This document shows, in pieces, positions 11,835-23,880 of a stretch of 64,000 nt of DNA. The stretch is from Ixodes scapularis (Eukaryota > Arthropoda > Arachnida > Ixodida > Ixodidae), in assembly GCF_016920785.2 (NCBI RefSeq), contig NW_024609835.1, forward strand, positions 83,610,243 through 83,674,242, written 5' to 3'. Under the pieces are notes generated by a model. The model was not told where the DNA came from and did no database searches. It worked only from the letters and a program-made list of their open reading frames with translations. The position numbers and the translations under genes were made by a program. Numbering within the stretch: position 1 is the stretch's first letter; every line of letters starts with the position of its first letter.

Positions 11835-12694
11835 CAGGGGTCTCAAACTCATTCAAGTGTGGGGGCCAGATAGCCCACTCCCGAATGGGCGAGGGCCAAT
11901 GGGGGGGAGGGGGGGGAGGGGGCAATATGTTGCTATTTTAAGAAAAAAAAAACACACACACAACAGCAGTGGTGTTTTACGTTGGAAAGCAGCTGACTGT
12001 TCCAGCGACAGCCAGAGATCTTCTAGGCACGGTGCTGTCTGCTCTTTGTAAGCTCACCTTTTAACCATCTTTAGCCTTCATTTGCATATACGACTACTTT
12101 AGGCCCACACTTGCTGTTGCAAGAAGATTTAAAACAACGCCACACCACAGTACTGGCAGTTTTCAATAGAACGAGAGCAAGCAAACCGTCCTTTCCCTGC
12201 CTTGCAATTCACTAGGCTCAACGGGCATAGAAAACTTTCTCTTCATACGGCGGTTTCTGCTTTCCTGGCGATTTTTATAGCAACATTATAAGAAGTTTTT
12301 ATTAATTTTAAAGGTATTATTTGACACTAGGAGCCCGAGCTCATAGCTTTATTTTTGGCAGTTGCTCCTGCAAGAGTTTGTGCAGCCGAGGCACCTCTTT
12401 GGGCAAAGAGCTTGCGCTTGTAGCCTAGTAATGTTATTATTACCATTCAGGTTGATTTACATGGGAAAAGAATAAGAAGGTCATATTTCGACAAAGCCTT
12501 GTTCTTCATCGAAACGATAAGCGCTATAGTGCAAAACGTGTGAAAGCAGAGTTCCCTTTTGAGCGGAGATGAATTAACGATATAAAACTATTATTTATGG
12601 CGCATGTAGCGTTCGAGGCATGGGAACGAGGGCTCGTAGACGTGGAATGCTTGCAGGCCACTGCGGCCCGCGGGCCATGTGTTTGAGACCCCTG
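11835..12694. mobile_element. Non-autonomous hAT element (860 bp)
   Basis: Termini CAGGGGTCTCAAACTC and its complement GTTTGAGACCCCTG are typical of hAT (Charlie-like) elements. The flanking 8-mers AAATACAT (11827-11834) and ATATACAT (12695-12702) differ by one base, fitting the 8-bp hAT duplication. The interior has no recognisable transposase, and includes a G-rich patch near 11900. Confidence 0.8.
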
Positions 12695-12702
12695 ATATAC
12701 AT

Positions 12703-13420
12703 GCATCTTACAAGGGTGATATCTATGGTTGGATGTTTTCGGGTAGAAACCAATTACACCGGCAAACTTCCCTGGAGCAGACCTTGCAAAATTTGGGTTA
12801 AAACTAATTTATTCGAGGTTTATGGAATGCAACACACACTGTGTGATATCTTTATTCAGAGCTAAGAGCTGTATTATTCAGTAGAAGCATCCCAAAAGTT
12901 CAGGATCACTGAAAATGGTGCTACTGAAAGAAAACAAACACTTCTAATCTATTTATTTTATATCCCTTAAGGCTAGAGGCATTGCAGAGGGGAGTGGGTT
13001 ATAGAAAAATAAATAGCAAGAAAGAGGTAGACAGCAGTGAGACAACTCTAGAACAATTAACGTTGTCATTACAGCAATAAAAATTAATCATGGCATTTCA
13101 ACTGTTATTGGTATCAACAAGTTTACAATTTTAGATATGTGTGGGAAGGTCATCCCAATTCAGAGGGCTTTTGGGGAAAAAAATAATATTTCAACTTTGT
13201 ATCGAGGTCAGTTGGCACTAGCAGGTACTGGGGAGCATGGTAGTTAATCTTTGAATGAGAGATGAATTCTAAAGATACTAAATGCAGTTAACTGTTCTAA
13301 ACAGCTCCCAATTCTAAAATGAGTGATTAAAAAATTAAGTCCTAGATAAGTGCAACGCATTCCATCTTACTGAAAACAGGTGTTTTGTAATGAAGTGTTT
13401 TTTTTTTAGAGGCAACCATG
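12703..13420. other. No supported gene
   Basis: AT-rich unassigned sequence between two transposons. Confidence 0.4.
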
Positions 13421-13422
13421 TT

Positions 13423-14412
13423 CACTAAACTCTCACTTGAGTGAACGTCGTTCTAAAAAAAAATTCAGAATAATGAACTTTAAAAAAATCTTGGCAGTTT
13501 TCCTATGTATTCCATGCAAAAATGTTTCAGCTAAACGAAAAATGAATTTTAGAATAGCGAGTATTTGATTTCAACAAACTTGATTGGTGAACCCAGGATT
13601 ATTTTTGCAATCAGTTCAACTAAGTTTTGTGCTCTGCAGGGGTAGCATAGCCGATGCCTGCTGCCCTGTCACGGGCATCGGCTATCATCGCTGTCATTTA
13701 CAGTGCCGCCAGTGCAAAGCGGCGGTGTGGTAGATGAAAACAAACCATGTGGTTTGTCTGTTTTTTCTTCATCATCGGTTTGTTCGGCCATCTTCATTTT
13801 GGGTAACAACGGCAGGACGGCAGTTTGTGCATCCACTTTCGTAATGAGTACGACGAAACGGAAGTGGTTGTCTCTATCAGACAAGCTCGAGTCAAAATCC
13901 TTCAGCGTCTGGACAACGGTCAAAGGCAAGTGGACATTGCGAAGGACTATGGGATTCCGCTGTCGATGTTGTCAACGATAATGAAGCAAAATTCGAAGCT
14001 TGAAGGAGAAACTGCATTCAATCCCAAGAGGAAACGACTCTGCACGGGATATTTCAAGCCAGTGGACGATGCCGTTGCGGTATGGCTTCATCGCAGCTAC
14101 AAGCTGTGCCACAGGAAGTGCAAAAAAACATAGACTCTCTAGACAGCTTTGTTACTTCATGGGCTTTAAGAGTGCCGATGCAAATGAAAATTACTGATTT
14201 TCTTTTTTTAAATGAGAAAGGCCGCAACATAACTGTTATGCACTTTGTATATATCGATATGCATGACTTCATAAATCGCACTTCACACTTTTGACTCGAC
14301 GTATTCTAAGTGTTCCATGTTCTACTGAGTATATTCAGTCTAGTGAAATTTCAGTTAAGTGAACTAGTATTTCCTTGGGTCCCTTGAAGTTTACTCAAGT
14401 GAGAGTTTACTG
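13423..14412 (+). mobile_element. Tigger/pogo element, internally deleted (990 bp)
   Basis: Terminal inverted repeats CACTAAACTCTCACTTGAGT and, at the other end, the complement of CAGTAAACTCTCACTTGAGT. The right flank is TA; the left reads TT, presumably a mutated TA. It carries only the N-terminal part of a transposase, so it is a deletion derivative. Confidence 0.8.
13844..14133 (+). pseudogene. Tigger transposase N-terminus (CENP-B-type HTH), frameshifted
   Basis: Begins MSTTKRKWLSLSDKLE, the usual start of a CENP-B/pogo N-terminal helix-turn-helix. After a frame change it continues LQRLDNGQRQVDIAKDYGIP and the second HTH region up to VDDAVAVWL. The DDE catalytic domain is absent. This domain binds the transposon ends. 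Here it is a non-functional remnant within the 990-bp element. Confidence 0.75.
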
Positions 14413-14650
14413 TATATGCAATTAACATTGTTGGTAGTCTACAATAGCTCTCCAAGACATAAATATCCAGATACTTACACAAAGGTACAGCTAAGATTAT
14501 GAGTATTATCGAAACAGTAAATGGTAGGTGAATTTTTAAGATATATTAAGATGGGACACACACTTGTATGTGCATCTATTGGTATTTAGTGGAGAACTCT
14601 AGTATAGTAGGAGGTCATAGCTTTTGCATATGCAAAGAAATCCCATGTAC

Positions 14651-14994
14651 AGCTGCAACAGAAAAAGATTAGCACAAGTGACTGACAGCCGAAGCGGCAA
14701 AATCGCGACACGCGGCGCTGGCGCTATTCTTCCCGAGCGCGTCGATAGCGAGAGTGCCAGTCACGTTCCATGTCTCAATGCGGGGGCGGCCGGCAAAAAG
14801 CAGCCAATCCTAAAACCCGCATTTTGGAATTAAGCTATCTTATCCCTCAATTTTCTGCCAGCCACCCGTGCGTTGAAACATGGATCGTGACTGGCACTCT
14901 CGCTATCAACGCGATCGAGAACAGTGGCGCCGCGTCTTGCGATTTTGTCGCTCCGCTCATCGGTCACTTGTGCTAATCTTTTTCCGTTGCAGCT
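14651..14994. mobile_element. Fold-back MITE (arms ~115 bp)
   Basis: Arms about 14651-14767 and 14879-14994 are reverse complements with roughly 85-90% identity by eye. Each contains AGCTGCAAC at the outer end and GATAGCGAGAGTGCCAGTCAC at the inner end. The 110-bp loop has no frame of note. Confidence 0.75.
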
Positions 14995-16570
14995 GTTTGT
15001 ACGGTACATGCACCGAACACAAGGTCAGCTCTGCGGGTTCCATGTGTCCGCTGTTTTGGATTGTGTGTGTCGTGCAAAGCGCTTTGCGCCCCTTTTGTCT
15101 GCCTCTTGCAGTGCACACGGCTGCTTGAGGGTGTGGGGCCATAGCCTCGGGTATACAGCAGACTGTAGCTAGTTGCATCAAGATGGCACCCAAAGAAGCA
15201 GGTGTTGCAACCTTCACTTTACGATTGATGATGACCTCATACTTCTGCGTAAAGTCTTGAGTGTGACGCCTTGACGTCACCGTCGCTGCAACTAAAATGT
15301 CCTGCCAGCAGCTCTTCCACTGAAATTGAGTCGTTGGTCACCATAGGCCGCCGCGAGTGCTGTACCGCTGTACCACGCTACGCATGCGGCAGTGGTGGCA
15401 GTGGCGATTAATGACCGATGATCTCCTCTGTGCCTCTTCTCTAGATCAAAATCATGCTGCTGCTGTTTTGTTTTCACTATTTTGTTACGCTGTTTGTACC
15501 AAAAACGTAAGCGAACACAAATTATACCGGCAAATTACGGGAAATCTAAAAGGTTAGTGCACAAAATGTGCAGTGATATTAGTGCTGTCAAACAGAGCGG
15601 TGAGTGCCAGATTGCTTGATGTAGCCTTTTCTCAGTCACCATGGTTTATTTCTTTAAAAATGAGGCTGTATTTCTACGGTGCTTTGTTACAGACTATGTC
15701 GTAATGCGATAGCATTGCTTGTCTTTTATGGAGGCTACATTCCACCAATTAAATTGAGACAAACCTAATAGCGGGTAATTAAGATCAAATTTTCACACAT
15801 TTTCATTCGCTTGATCGGTCTGCTTCTTCCTGTTGCGAGGCATTGTGAAGACTGCGGCACATCCAGTAATTGCTCCGTCCCACAGTCAACCTATGTGCGC
15901 ATGACAAGGAGACTAGAATGGCACATGCATCTCTCCCATTGCTCGTGCACGTGTGCGATGAGGAGGGGAGGATGGTACATGTATCTAACTCTCGCACATG
16001 TACATGCATTTAGATGAGTTCAACACCCCTTCCCTCCTTCCCCCAAATACTACTGCATCAAAAAAAAAAAATTTTTTTTCTTAAGATGCTAATTGCACAC
16101 CTTTGATTTGAGTAGCAAGTTGTCGGATGTTGGCGTCCAGCTGCGTTGTCGTATTGCAAAAAGCCTTTATTGCACAAAGTCTTTTTCGTTTTTCTGAGGT
16201 TAGTGTGAGCAGGGACATCATGAAAAGAAAGCCCTACAGGCATCCTCTTTTCATCCGACTTCATAGAGGCACACAACAGTACTAGGTTATTTCAACAAAT
16301 TTTCGTGGCAAAGAGTATAGAATTGTGCCGATCGCCAAGCGCTAAACTGACCGAAGCAGATGACGCAGACCCTATCGAGTCGGACCAGCCTGACGCTGTT
16401 AACCGAGTGCCTTCACGCGGTTGCCACGAGTGGTAGAAGGGGAGCTTGAGCGATGGCCTAGGGAATGTTGTGTAGTCAAACACTAGTGCCTGACTTATCT
16501 TTGATGTTTTTGAGAAATATTTTTTGGTTGTTTCTATGCAGTGTATCAATGCACTTGTTATATGTTGCAG
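14995..16570. other. No supported gene; sequence upstream of first visible exon
   Basis: No exon with a Rossmann GxGxxG signature was found here, although the dehydrogenase needs one upstream. Contains an A/T homopolymer junction near 16060-16080. Confidence 0.4.
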
Positions 16571-16688
16571 GATTCATAGTGAACTCTCAGAGTTGCTTAA
16601 GAACAGTGACTACATTGTGAATGCCCTTCCAAGCACACCAAACACCACTGGTATGCTGAATGATGAGGTACTCAAAAATTGCCAAAAG
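16571..16688 (+). CDS. D-2-hydroxyacid dehydrogenase, internal exon (first visible)
   Basis: Exon of an NAD(P)-dependent D-isomer-specific 2-hydroxyacid dehydrogenase of the glyoxylate/hydroxypyruvate reductase type, which reduces short 2-oxoacids such as glyoxylate or hydroxypyruvate. It reads SELSELLKNSDYIVNALPST followed by PNTTGMLNDEVLKNCQK, the family's segment after the Rossmann core where the LPxTxxTxxLL motif faces the cofactor. The acceptor is TGTTGCAG and the donor AAAAG|GTAAGC. The first base completes a codon from an upstream exon, and the exon ends in phase 0. The four following exons join it in frame. Homology is by motif recognition; the exact paralogue is not certain. Confidence 0.9.
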
Positions 16689-17377
16689 GTAAGCTCTTTT
16701 TTTACTTTGTCAGGCTTTTAGGATTATTTGCTAATTTAGGCACATACCCATTGTCTGACAGAATATCATACTGATCAGTGAGCACTTTGTCATGTAGACC
16801 AGTTTCACAGTCAGGGGAGGTGCTTATGGTGCATAAGCGGGCCCCCTCCCCTCTTTTCAGAAATCTTGCCGACTTTATAATAAATGCATGCATTTTACCC
16901 CCCTCCCCCACCGTGCCCTAAGTTATAGGCGGCCTATTCACCTCAAACTGCCCCCCAGAAAAATTAAAAATAAATAAGCCACTGATCAATAAAAGAGGGG
17001 TTTTCTTCTCAATGAATGAAATTTTTAGAAATACACATTTTGATTTATTCTTTTACTGGCAAACTCTGTTCTGAACACAATTTTCATGGGAGCCACAATT
17101 AAGTGCACCAGTTGTATGCTTTCAAGTTGCCTTTATTTGCTGTTACATTATAAAATGCCAAGTTCTTATGCATATATTTGTACTGCTCCTTGCACCGACT
17201 ATGGTTTATGCACTGTTGGTTCCAACAATTGCAACAGTTTGTGGGCAGCACCTCAAAACTTGAAGATGACTTTGGGTTAGTAATCTGTGGTACACTTGAG
17301 TTCATTTGTACACAGTATCAATGTAAATGGTGCCAGGGACTTGCCAGGAGACTCGGGTTTTCTAGTACTTACTAAGG
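16689..17377. other. Intron 1, proximal part without other features
   Basis: Intron 1 of the dehydrogenase runs 16689-23880. This first stretch shows no supported feature; the transposons listed below occupy much of the rest. Confidence 0.6.
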
Positions 17378-17581
17378 CAGCGGTTCAAAAACTGGGGCCT
17401 GGAGACCGCGAGGGGTCCTTGCGAGCGTTCATGGAGGTCTGTGCCAAATAGAAAAAACATTCTAAAAAGAATCTTCTATGCCATTTCACAAGATGTCTAT
17501 GCAAAATGCATTGGGGGTCCGTGAACGGCCCGTGAAGGGGTCAGGGAGTTCATGGTGGCCAAGAGTTTGAGAACCAATCTG
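17378..17581. mobile_element. Short hAT-like MITE (204 bp)
   Basis: Starts CAGCGGTTCAAAAACTGGGG and ends AGTTTGAGAACCAATCTG, related to hAT termini of the CAG(T/C)GGTTCTCAAACT type. No exact 8-bp target duplication is visible (neighbouring sequences share CTAA-GG). Confidence 0.6.
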
Positions 17582-17912
17582 CTAAAGGATGAAAGCAACC
17601 ACTGTGGGATATTCTTTATATAGCACTTCATGATTAGCAACCTTGCAACACTTACAAGGAAAGGAAGATTAGGCTTCCACTTGATAAAGCAGGCACAGGG
17701 GTATCACAGCATGGCCATTCATAGCTCCGATGGCACGCAAATATGGCACGCAAATATTTCCCTTTTTTCTGCTTCCTAATTCGGCTGCCAGGCGGCGCCA
17801 ATTTTCGTTGCACACTTGCATAGCCGGCGGCTCCTTGCTTCTCTTCCTTATGTCACTTCCACATGGTCTTGTGCCTCCTCTGAAGTTGCAAAAATGGTAA
17901 TTAATGATTCAT

Positions 17913-18335
17913 AAGGGTGCACTAAAGACGTTTCTGAGATTGTCTGTTCTTGGTGACAGCTCATTCTACGGGATCTTAGCATCCAAGAAATTGAAAAATT
18001 ATGCTTGTGCGATGTCTGTTTTTCTACTAAAAATGTGATTGAAGTTTGTGTCATTTCCCCTTTTGAGCGGAAAAATCTGGAGCACCGAATTCAGCGGAGG
18101 CGCCGGTGGCGTGACGACGAGCACACTTCACCCAATCGCAAGCGGAGGCACCGGCAGCGGAGGCGCTGTCGCTAGCCTCCGCTCGGAAAGAGGCATGGTA
18201 CAAACTTCTGTCATGTTTTAGTAGGGAAATATACGTTGCACAAGCATACTTTTTGGATTTCGAGGATGCTTGGAGCCCGTAAGATAAGTTATCACCAAGA
18301 ACAGACAATCTCAGAAACGTATTTAGTGCATCTTT
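17913..18335. mobile_element. Fold-back MITE (arms ~150 bp)
   Basis: The left arm starts near AGGGTGCACTAAAGACG. The right arm ends CGTATTTAGTGCATCTTT. Shared inner phrase CGTTTCTGAGATTGTCTGTT matches in inverted orientation, and the arms stay alignable up to the GC-rich loop (about 18065-18180). No open frame of interest. Confidence 0.7.
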
Positions 18336-18402
18336 AAGACAAATTAAGGAGTAAAAATGGAGAGTACTGGGCAAAACCTTACCATACTTGAAACCCCTAG
18401 AC

Positions 18403-18709
18403 CAGTGGTTTTCAAATAGGTGTCCAAAGACCCTCTGGTGTCAGCGAAGACTTGCCTCATCAGTGAAGCCCAGCAATGAACGTTGTATACTTTTAGATTG
18501 AGAAGAATCGTTCCAATTATCGGGTTAGTTTTCTCGTCTCAATGTCAATGAGAGAAGCCTACTTCACACTAGCTTTTAGTTATATCCATAAATTAAATCA
18601 TTGTCATGGTTAACCTTTACCTTTCCCATCCCCTCACAACGAACGTTGTCCCCCATCACCTTCGCTGATCCTCAAGGGGTCCGAAAACATCAATGGTTTA
18701 GAACCTCTA
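18403..18709. mobile_element. hAT-like MITE (307 bp)
   Basis: Starts CAGTGGTTTTCAAATAGG and ends ATGGTTTAGAACCTCTA, degraded inverted termini of hAT type. Flanks CCCCTAGAC and CCCCGGAC are similar and may be a decayed target duplication. Confidence 0.5.
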
Positions 18710-19006
18710 CCCCGGACAAATAAGGACAGATGCAGAGGTGTGGCACTCTAGTACCATCTCTGTGCTGAGATATTAGCTTATTTCTCACAAGTATTATTTA
18801 AAAATTTGCATTCTGTTGAACGTTGCTAGTAATTAGACTTGGCGCAAAAGGCTCCACCAATCTGAATTTCAGCTGTCACTGTTAAGAGGACAAGCAGTTG
18901 TTGCAAGTCAGGAAAGTTAACTCTAACGGGAATGTAAAGCTTTCCTACAAAAGCTATCTATAAAGAACGAGGTACAACCCAGAACGCCTAGTCACCCCAC
19001 CTAATG

Positions 19007-19312
19007 CAGTGATGTGATTGCTGCGCCAATTGCGCCAAACTGCGCCAAGGGGCTAACCCTGCTACATCCTGCTACATTTCGCCAAAATGTGGCTAATCTG
19101 CGCCAAGCCTGTGCCAAAGGACCAATTTTGGTCGCCTTTCAAAAACGAAACTAAACAGAACCGTAATTGAGCATGCATGAGCTTGGTGGCACAAAAAACG
19201 CCGCCGGACACAAAGTAGCCCGCATCAATCGTCTATTCGGTCTTGCATGATTTTTCCCGTCGTCACGCGTTTCGCGCTCTCGTCGTCTCGGGAATCTCGT
19301 CTGGCGTTTTTC

Positions 19313-19349
<37 letters not shown>

Positions 19350-20756
19350 CGATAGACGCGGGCCTGTGCGGACGCTCCGATGTTAGTGTGCCGAGTGCCA
19401 GACATGCCGCGCGGCGAGAGTTCCTTGCGCGGCGAGTTACTTTGTGAGCTGAAGCGCTCGCGCGACCACAGTAGCCGTGGTCGCGCGACGTCGTGTGTTG
19501 CCGTCCCCACGTCGCTGCAGATATGGCGCTTTTTAAACTGAAACGCATCGACATTCCTGCTCTTGTTTAAATCATACGCTGCTATAAAAATCCCTCTTTA
19601 ACTCAATGACTGCTTGGCGAAGTTTCGATTACCTAGGTTTCTCTCGATAAGCTTTCTTTCGAGAGGGACCCCGGTACGTGAAAAATCTGCCGCGAAAAAA
19701 GTTGATGACGAGAAGTGAGCTAAAGCAAAGAAGGCAATGTCTGCATGCTGAACCCGCACACCGCGCTTGTTTGTCTCGAGTTCAGTCGTTGCACAAAGCG
19801 GCCCAAGAACTTTTTGACCCTGATTCGCAATGTCTTGCATCGATACACTCGGGTTCTTTTTTTCTGAGTGTATAGCCTGTACCTCGCCTGCCAGCCTGGC
19901 AAGCACGCGCCGCTGGACTGTTTATTGTCGTATGCTGGACAGTTACATTTTGCTTACTATTTTGGGAACCAGTTGGCGACGGAGCGGAGTGGCATGGTTT
20001 CGGTTTCGGTCGAACAGCCGTTGTCTCCGCTCGCGCGACGAAGCACGTGCCGAAGTTGCCTTCACGTGCATGTTAACATGATTGCACGAGATGCACCAGC
20101 CGGGACGCTTGCAATCCATTGTTTGACATTTGCTTACGGTACTTTTTATAAAAATCTGCCACGTCAGGAAGCAGTAAAACTAGGGTGCCTCAATGTCCTT
20201 CTGTTTAGGGTGATGCCACCCTTTGTAGTACCCGATGCCGACAGCACGCGCTCGCGGGGAAAATACAAAGAAATCAACGAAAAGAAAATGTCGCCATAAT
20301 ACAGTCAACGCCACAAACGCGTGCAGGGCCACGCTCTTTCATGCGCTTCTGAACAAAAAAATAAAAATAAACGTGTGAGACAAAATGGCGTGATGCCACC
20401 ACCCTAAGCAAAGCGCACATGAAAGCACCCTAAGTAAAACAATAGCAATTTTTTTTTTTTTTTTGGAATTGCTCGGCAACGCTTACAGCACTGTATACTT
20501 GTGGGATGTCTCAGCAGCAAAAACACAAGCAGCGAGTTCCGCCCCAACACGTCACAACACAACACATAGTGCCTTTCGTTTGTCCAGCACTTAAAACAAA
20601 TATTTATTTTTCTAAGAATATATGCTCCAAAAGTCACTTTTTTTTAGCTCCAAAACACTGTTTTGGCTGCTCCAAAGGCCACTTTTGCTGCTCCAAAACA
20701 CTGTTTTGGCTGCTCCAAAAGGTGCTCCAAAATGGCTTAGTCCAATCACATCACTG
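19007..20756. mobile_element. 1.75-kb DNA transposon with CAGTGATGTGATTG TIRs
   Basis: Perfect 14-bp termini CAGTGATGTGATTG / CAATCACATCACTG, with CTAATG directly repeated on both sides (19001-19006, 20757-20762). The ends carry subterminal motifs: GCGCCAA repeats on the left (about 19020-19110) and CTCCAAAA repeats on the right (about 20625-20735), a likely transposase-binding array. CAGTGATG-type ends suggest hAT, but only 6 bp of duplication is visible instead of 8. The interior is GC-rich around 19200-20100 with a long T-run near 19318-19347, and I recognise no transposase. Confidence 0.7.
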
Positions 20757-20859
20757 CTAATGTGCTGAGACCTTAACAATATGACAAGGATTTATCTGAA
20801 CCCACATAGGTAAACTAAAAAAGTTGCAACAAAAAAAAATATGCCATTGATTGTACACT

Positions 20860-21678
20860 TAGGGTGACCACCTTCCTGCTAGCGAAATGCGGGACACGCA
20901 AGGGGGGGGGGGGTGGGGGGGGGGGTAGAGGAAATTTATTAACACACGCACCACGAACCCAGGCTCTGTTAACACATATAATATCCTGTGCTGTTTATAC
21001 ACCTGCTAATCGTATTGCGCTCATTAAGCTCAATTAATTTTCACTCCCAGTGATATATCTTTTATGCTAAATGTGTTATTAATGTGTCGAAGTTGAAAAT
21101 ATAAAAATCGACTGTAGCAGAACTCAATGCATCAAATGGAAATAAGAAACAGTATATCTTTTTTGGGTTATTGTTTCCTGTCAACGCTTATTTATCAACA
21201 TGGTCCTACACAAATTTTTAACATTATATTCTTTTTCGACCGTTGCGAGTTGTAGGCTTTTTGCCTTGTATGGCTGCTTCACTAAAACAAAAATCCACAG
21301 CAACCTTTTCGCGTTGACACAGTGATTTCAAAATAATTACAATATTTTATATTAAAACTTTTGGTGAGCAATTCTTAGAATATTTTGCCAAGGGGAGAGG
21401 CACAACGGAGCATGCGTGTCGGTTCTCCTGCAAGAACGACGGTTGCTTCCCACAATGCTTGTATAGAAAATGGGGTACCATTTCGATTTACATGATTACC
21501 AGCGACATCTGTGCTTCCCCGTGCCCTACTGTTCGGCAGCGCCATGAGTTGCAGAGTTAATTTTACTGCACTATAAAATGCGGGACATTTTGAAGATTTT
21601 GGAATTTCTTGTGGGACACGGGACACGAGCCCTCAATGCGGGACAGTCCCGCGAGTCGCGGTACAGGTCGTCAGCCTA
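20860..21678. mobile_element. Non-autonomous hAT element with exact 8-bp TSD
   Basis: Bounded by TGTACACT at 20852-20859 and 21679-21686, an exact 8-bp target duplication. Termini are TAGGGTGACCACCT and AGGTCGTCAGCCTA, typical of hAT elements with imperfect ends. GCGGGACA phrases occur near both ends and may be subterminal binding sites. It includes a G-run near 20901-20925. No transposase is recognisable in 819 bp. Confidence 0.85.
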
Positions 21679-21697
21679 TGTACACTGGTACATAATA

Positions 21698-21857
21698 AAT
21701 AGGAGGTAAAAGCGCTAAAAAACGACGGACAAGTTGAAGAATGACGAACACCACAGAGCGCTAACTTGCAACTGAAGTTTATTACTGAAAACACATACAC
21801 ATATATACACCGTGACATCAAAAAGACAAGTGGTTTTTAGCGCTTTTACCTCCTATT
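21698..21857 (-). repeat. Penelope-like 3' end fragment with 24-bp inverted arms
   Basis: Arms 21698-21721 and 21834-21857 are exact reverse complements (AGGAGGTAAAAGCGCTAAAA in the left arm). The minus-strand interior contains AAGTTAGCGCTCTGTGGTGT, which resembles AAGTTAGCGCTCTGTAGTGT downstream of the GIY-YIG frame at about 47280. I therefore read it as the 3' part of a Penelope-like element. It lies 11 bp beyond the hAT's target duplication. Confidence 0.55.
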
Positions 21858-22565
21858 CATGAATAACCAACTAGCCCAAGTACACACCCTTCTATGGTAC
21901 ATAATAGAATTACTGCCAGTGCTTGCATGATGCTGTTAGTTTAATTTCTTTTAATGTCATCTTATACTGGTCCTTCTCTTTACTAATTAGCTTTGCTTCT
22001 GTTCATTCTGAACACAAATTATCACAATCTGACAAGTAGGTATCTTAAAAATTTCTGAACTCTGTGATTTTGTCAAGACTGCCCTTTTTTGTTACAAGAC
22101 CCGATTGTTTACTTAGTGCCCAGTTTGACCAGTGTGTAAAAAACGTTATGCTAATAGTATTATGTCATACATGATGTCTCCTTGACTTCTGAGCATGGTG
22201 TACATGTACTACCTTCATGTGATCTCTGTGTTCAAAATGAAACACACCAATGACTATAGACATATATATTCCTTCGAAATCCCGATTTTCAGAACTCGTT
22301 GTTTTGTTCCCACTACCGATTTTCTGGTCAATGGACTGCACCAATGCCACAATATCATGCCTAGAAAGGTTTTGAGTGACTTTATAACTTTCAGCCCAAA
22401 AAACACTTTTTTTTTGTGTTCTTTTTTTTGTCTGTATGTGCTATTAAACAGAGCAGTGCTTCTTTTACCTGCTTTCTTCAATTTCTTCCCTTCTCAGTTT
22501 AGCTCGCATATATTGCTACTCGCACATTTTATATTGCAAAAATGTTCCAAAAGCCGGGTGAATTC

Positions 22566-22775
22566 ATGATTGAAAGGTTTACTCCGACTTAACATAACAA
22601 ATTAATAACAAAAGGTACAGACGTTTCGCCACCTATGCAGGTGGCATCTTCAGTATACACTGACACAAACATTTGTGTCAGTGTATACTGAAGATGCCAC
22701 CTGCATAGGTGGCGAAACTTCTGTACCTTTTGTTATTAATTTGTTATGTTAAGTCGGAGTAAACCTTTCAATCAT
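22566..22775. repeat. Near-perfect 210-bp palindrome with hammerhead-like core
   Basis: Arms 22566-22669 and 22672-22775 (104 bp) are reverse complements with one mismatch and a 2-nt centre. On the right arm, CTGAAGA is followed by a stable stem (GCCACC TGCATA GGTGGC) and GAAAC. This resembles the CUGANGA / stem II / GAAA core of hammerhead ribozymes, which are known in Penelope-like terminal repeats. One extra U sits between CTGAAGA and the stem, and I could not resolve the cleavage-site strand, so activity is unproven. The palindrome places one copy in each orientation. Confidence 0.6.
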
Positions 22776-23880
22776 TTTATATTGCATTGGATTCATATCG
22801 CGATTTTGCAGTCATATCCCTCTTCCACTGCAAGAGGCTCTGAAGCAGCGTATAGCATTGTTTCTAATGGCATTGTGAGCCTTAGCAAGTACTATATTCG
22901 CTAAACATTCTCATGCTTCATTTGCAAGGTTATCTTGTATGTAGTCGCAATGAAGTTCTCTTTTTGTTGTGTAGTGTTGTCTGAGGAATTTTGGTTTTTG
23001 CGAGAATATGATGCTTTTTGTGTCGCTTCTTTTATCATGAAGTTAAACAATGAAAAAAAGTGCACACTCAAGCCATTTACAACTTTTGAAGCTTACCGAA
23101 ATTGGTAAATTTCGGTAAGGAAAAGGCCTTGATAAAACCTATTTTCTGACAGCCAATCCACTAACATTGTTTATTAGAAACCTTACTCTCCTACACAAGT
23201 GTAGCACATTTTTACCGGCTTTCATCGGAGCGCTTGGCCGACGTGGTTGATTGCTGCGTTAGCGTTCGGCCGGTACTCGTGTTCAATCAATGAAGCATTG
23301 ATTGAACACGAGTTCCAGTCGAACGCTGATGCAGCACTTGTGTCCAACCTTCTTTCGAGAGGCGCCAAAAGAGTTACGCTTTAGAGTAATGACCCCTCTG
23401 CCGTCACGGTGCTTAAAATCACGGTGGCTAGTTCTCTTCAGCCTTATCTGAAATTGCAGGAGGCGCTTTTTTATCCTCCAGAAACGTTAAAACAGTTTGC
23501 AACGGAGCAAATCACTATCAGCTGAGCTTCCTAACACTGCATGCAGTGCTGAGGAAGTTGCATTTTTTGAGTTGGGACCATCGACAGTTGCGTCTGCTCT
23601 GCACTAAGCACCAAGGGGGCGGCACCCACTAGCAGATCGGGGAACGGACTGCCGATACTTCAAACATTTGCTCATTTAGTAGCTTTATTTCTGCTTCTCC
23701 TCGATCGAGGAGCGGGACAAGGAATGCGGTCTGCGGGCCTTGTGTTGGGTAAACACTGGGCTGTGTGGCAAACAAGCTGGGCAAAGTGCCTCCTGTAGTT
23801 GGATCTCCTTGCCAATAACATTGTTCTGGGGTTTGACATGCTGTTTCTTTTGTTAAATGTAATTTTTCTTTTGCTTTCAG
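22776..23880. other. Intronic sequence with a short inverted repeat
   Basis: No gene. A 39-bp imperfect inverted repeat (about 23253-23291 and 23296-23335, containing ACTCGTGTTCAATCAATG) has a 4-nt centre. The 3' end is the polypyrimidine tract and CTTTCAG acceptor of the next exon. Confidence 0.6.

Noticed and set aside
1..16570. Upstream exons of the dehydrogenase, including the GxGxxG Rossmann exon
   Set aside because: Looked for on the + strand and not found; I cannot exclude short exons missed by eye.
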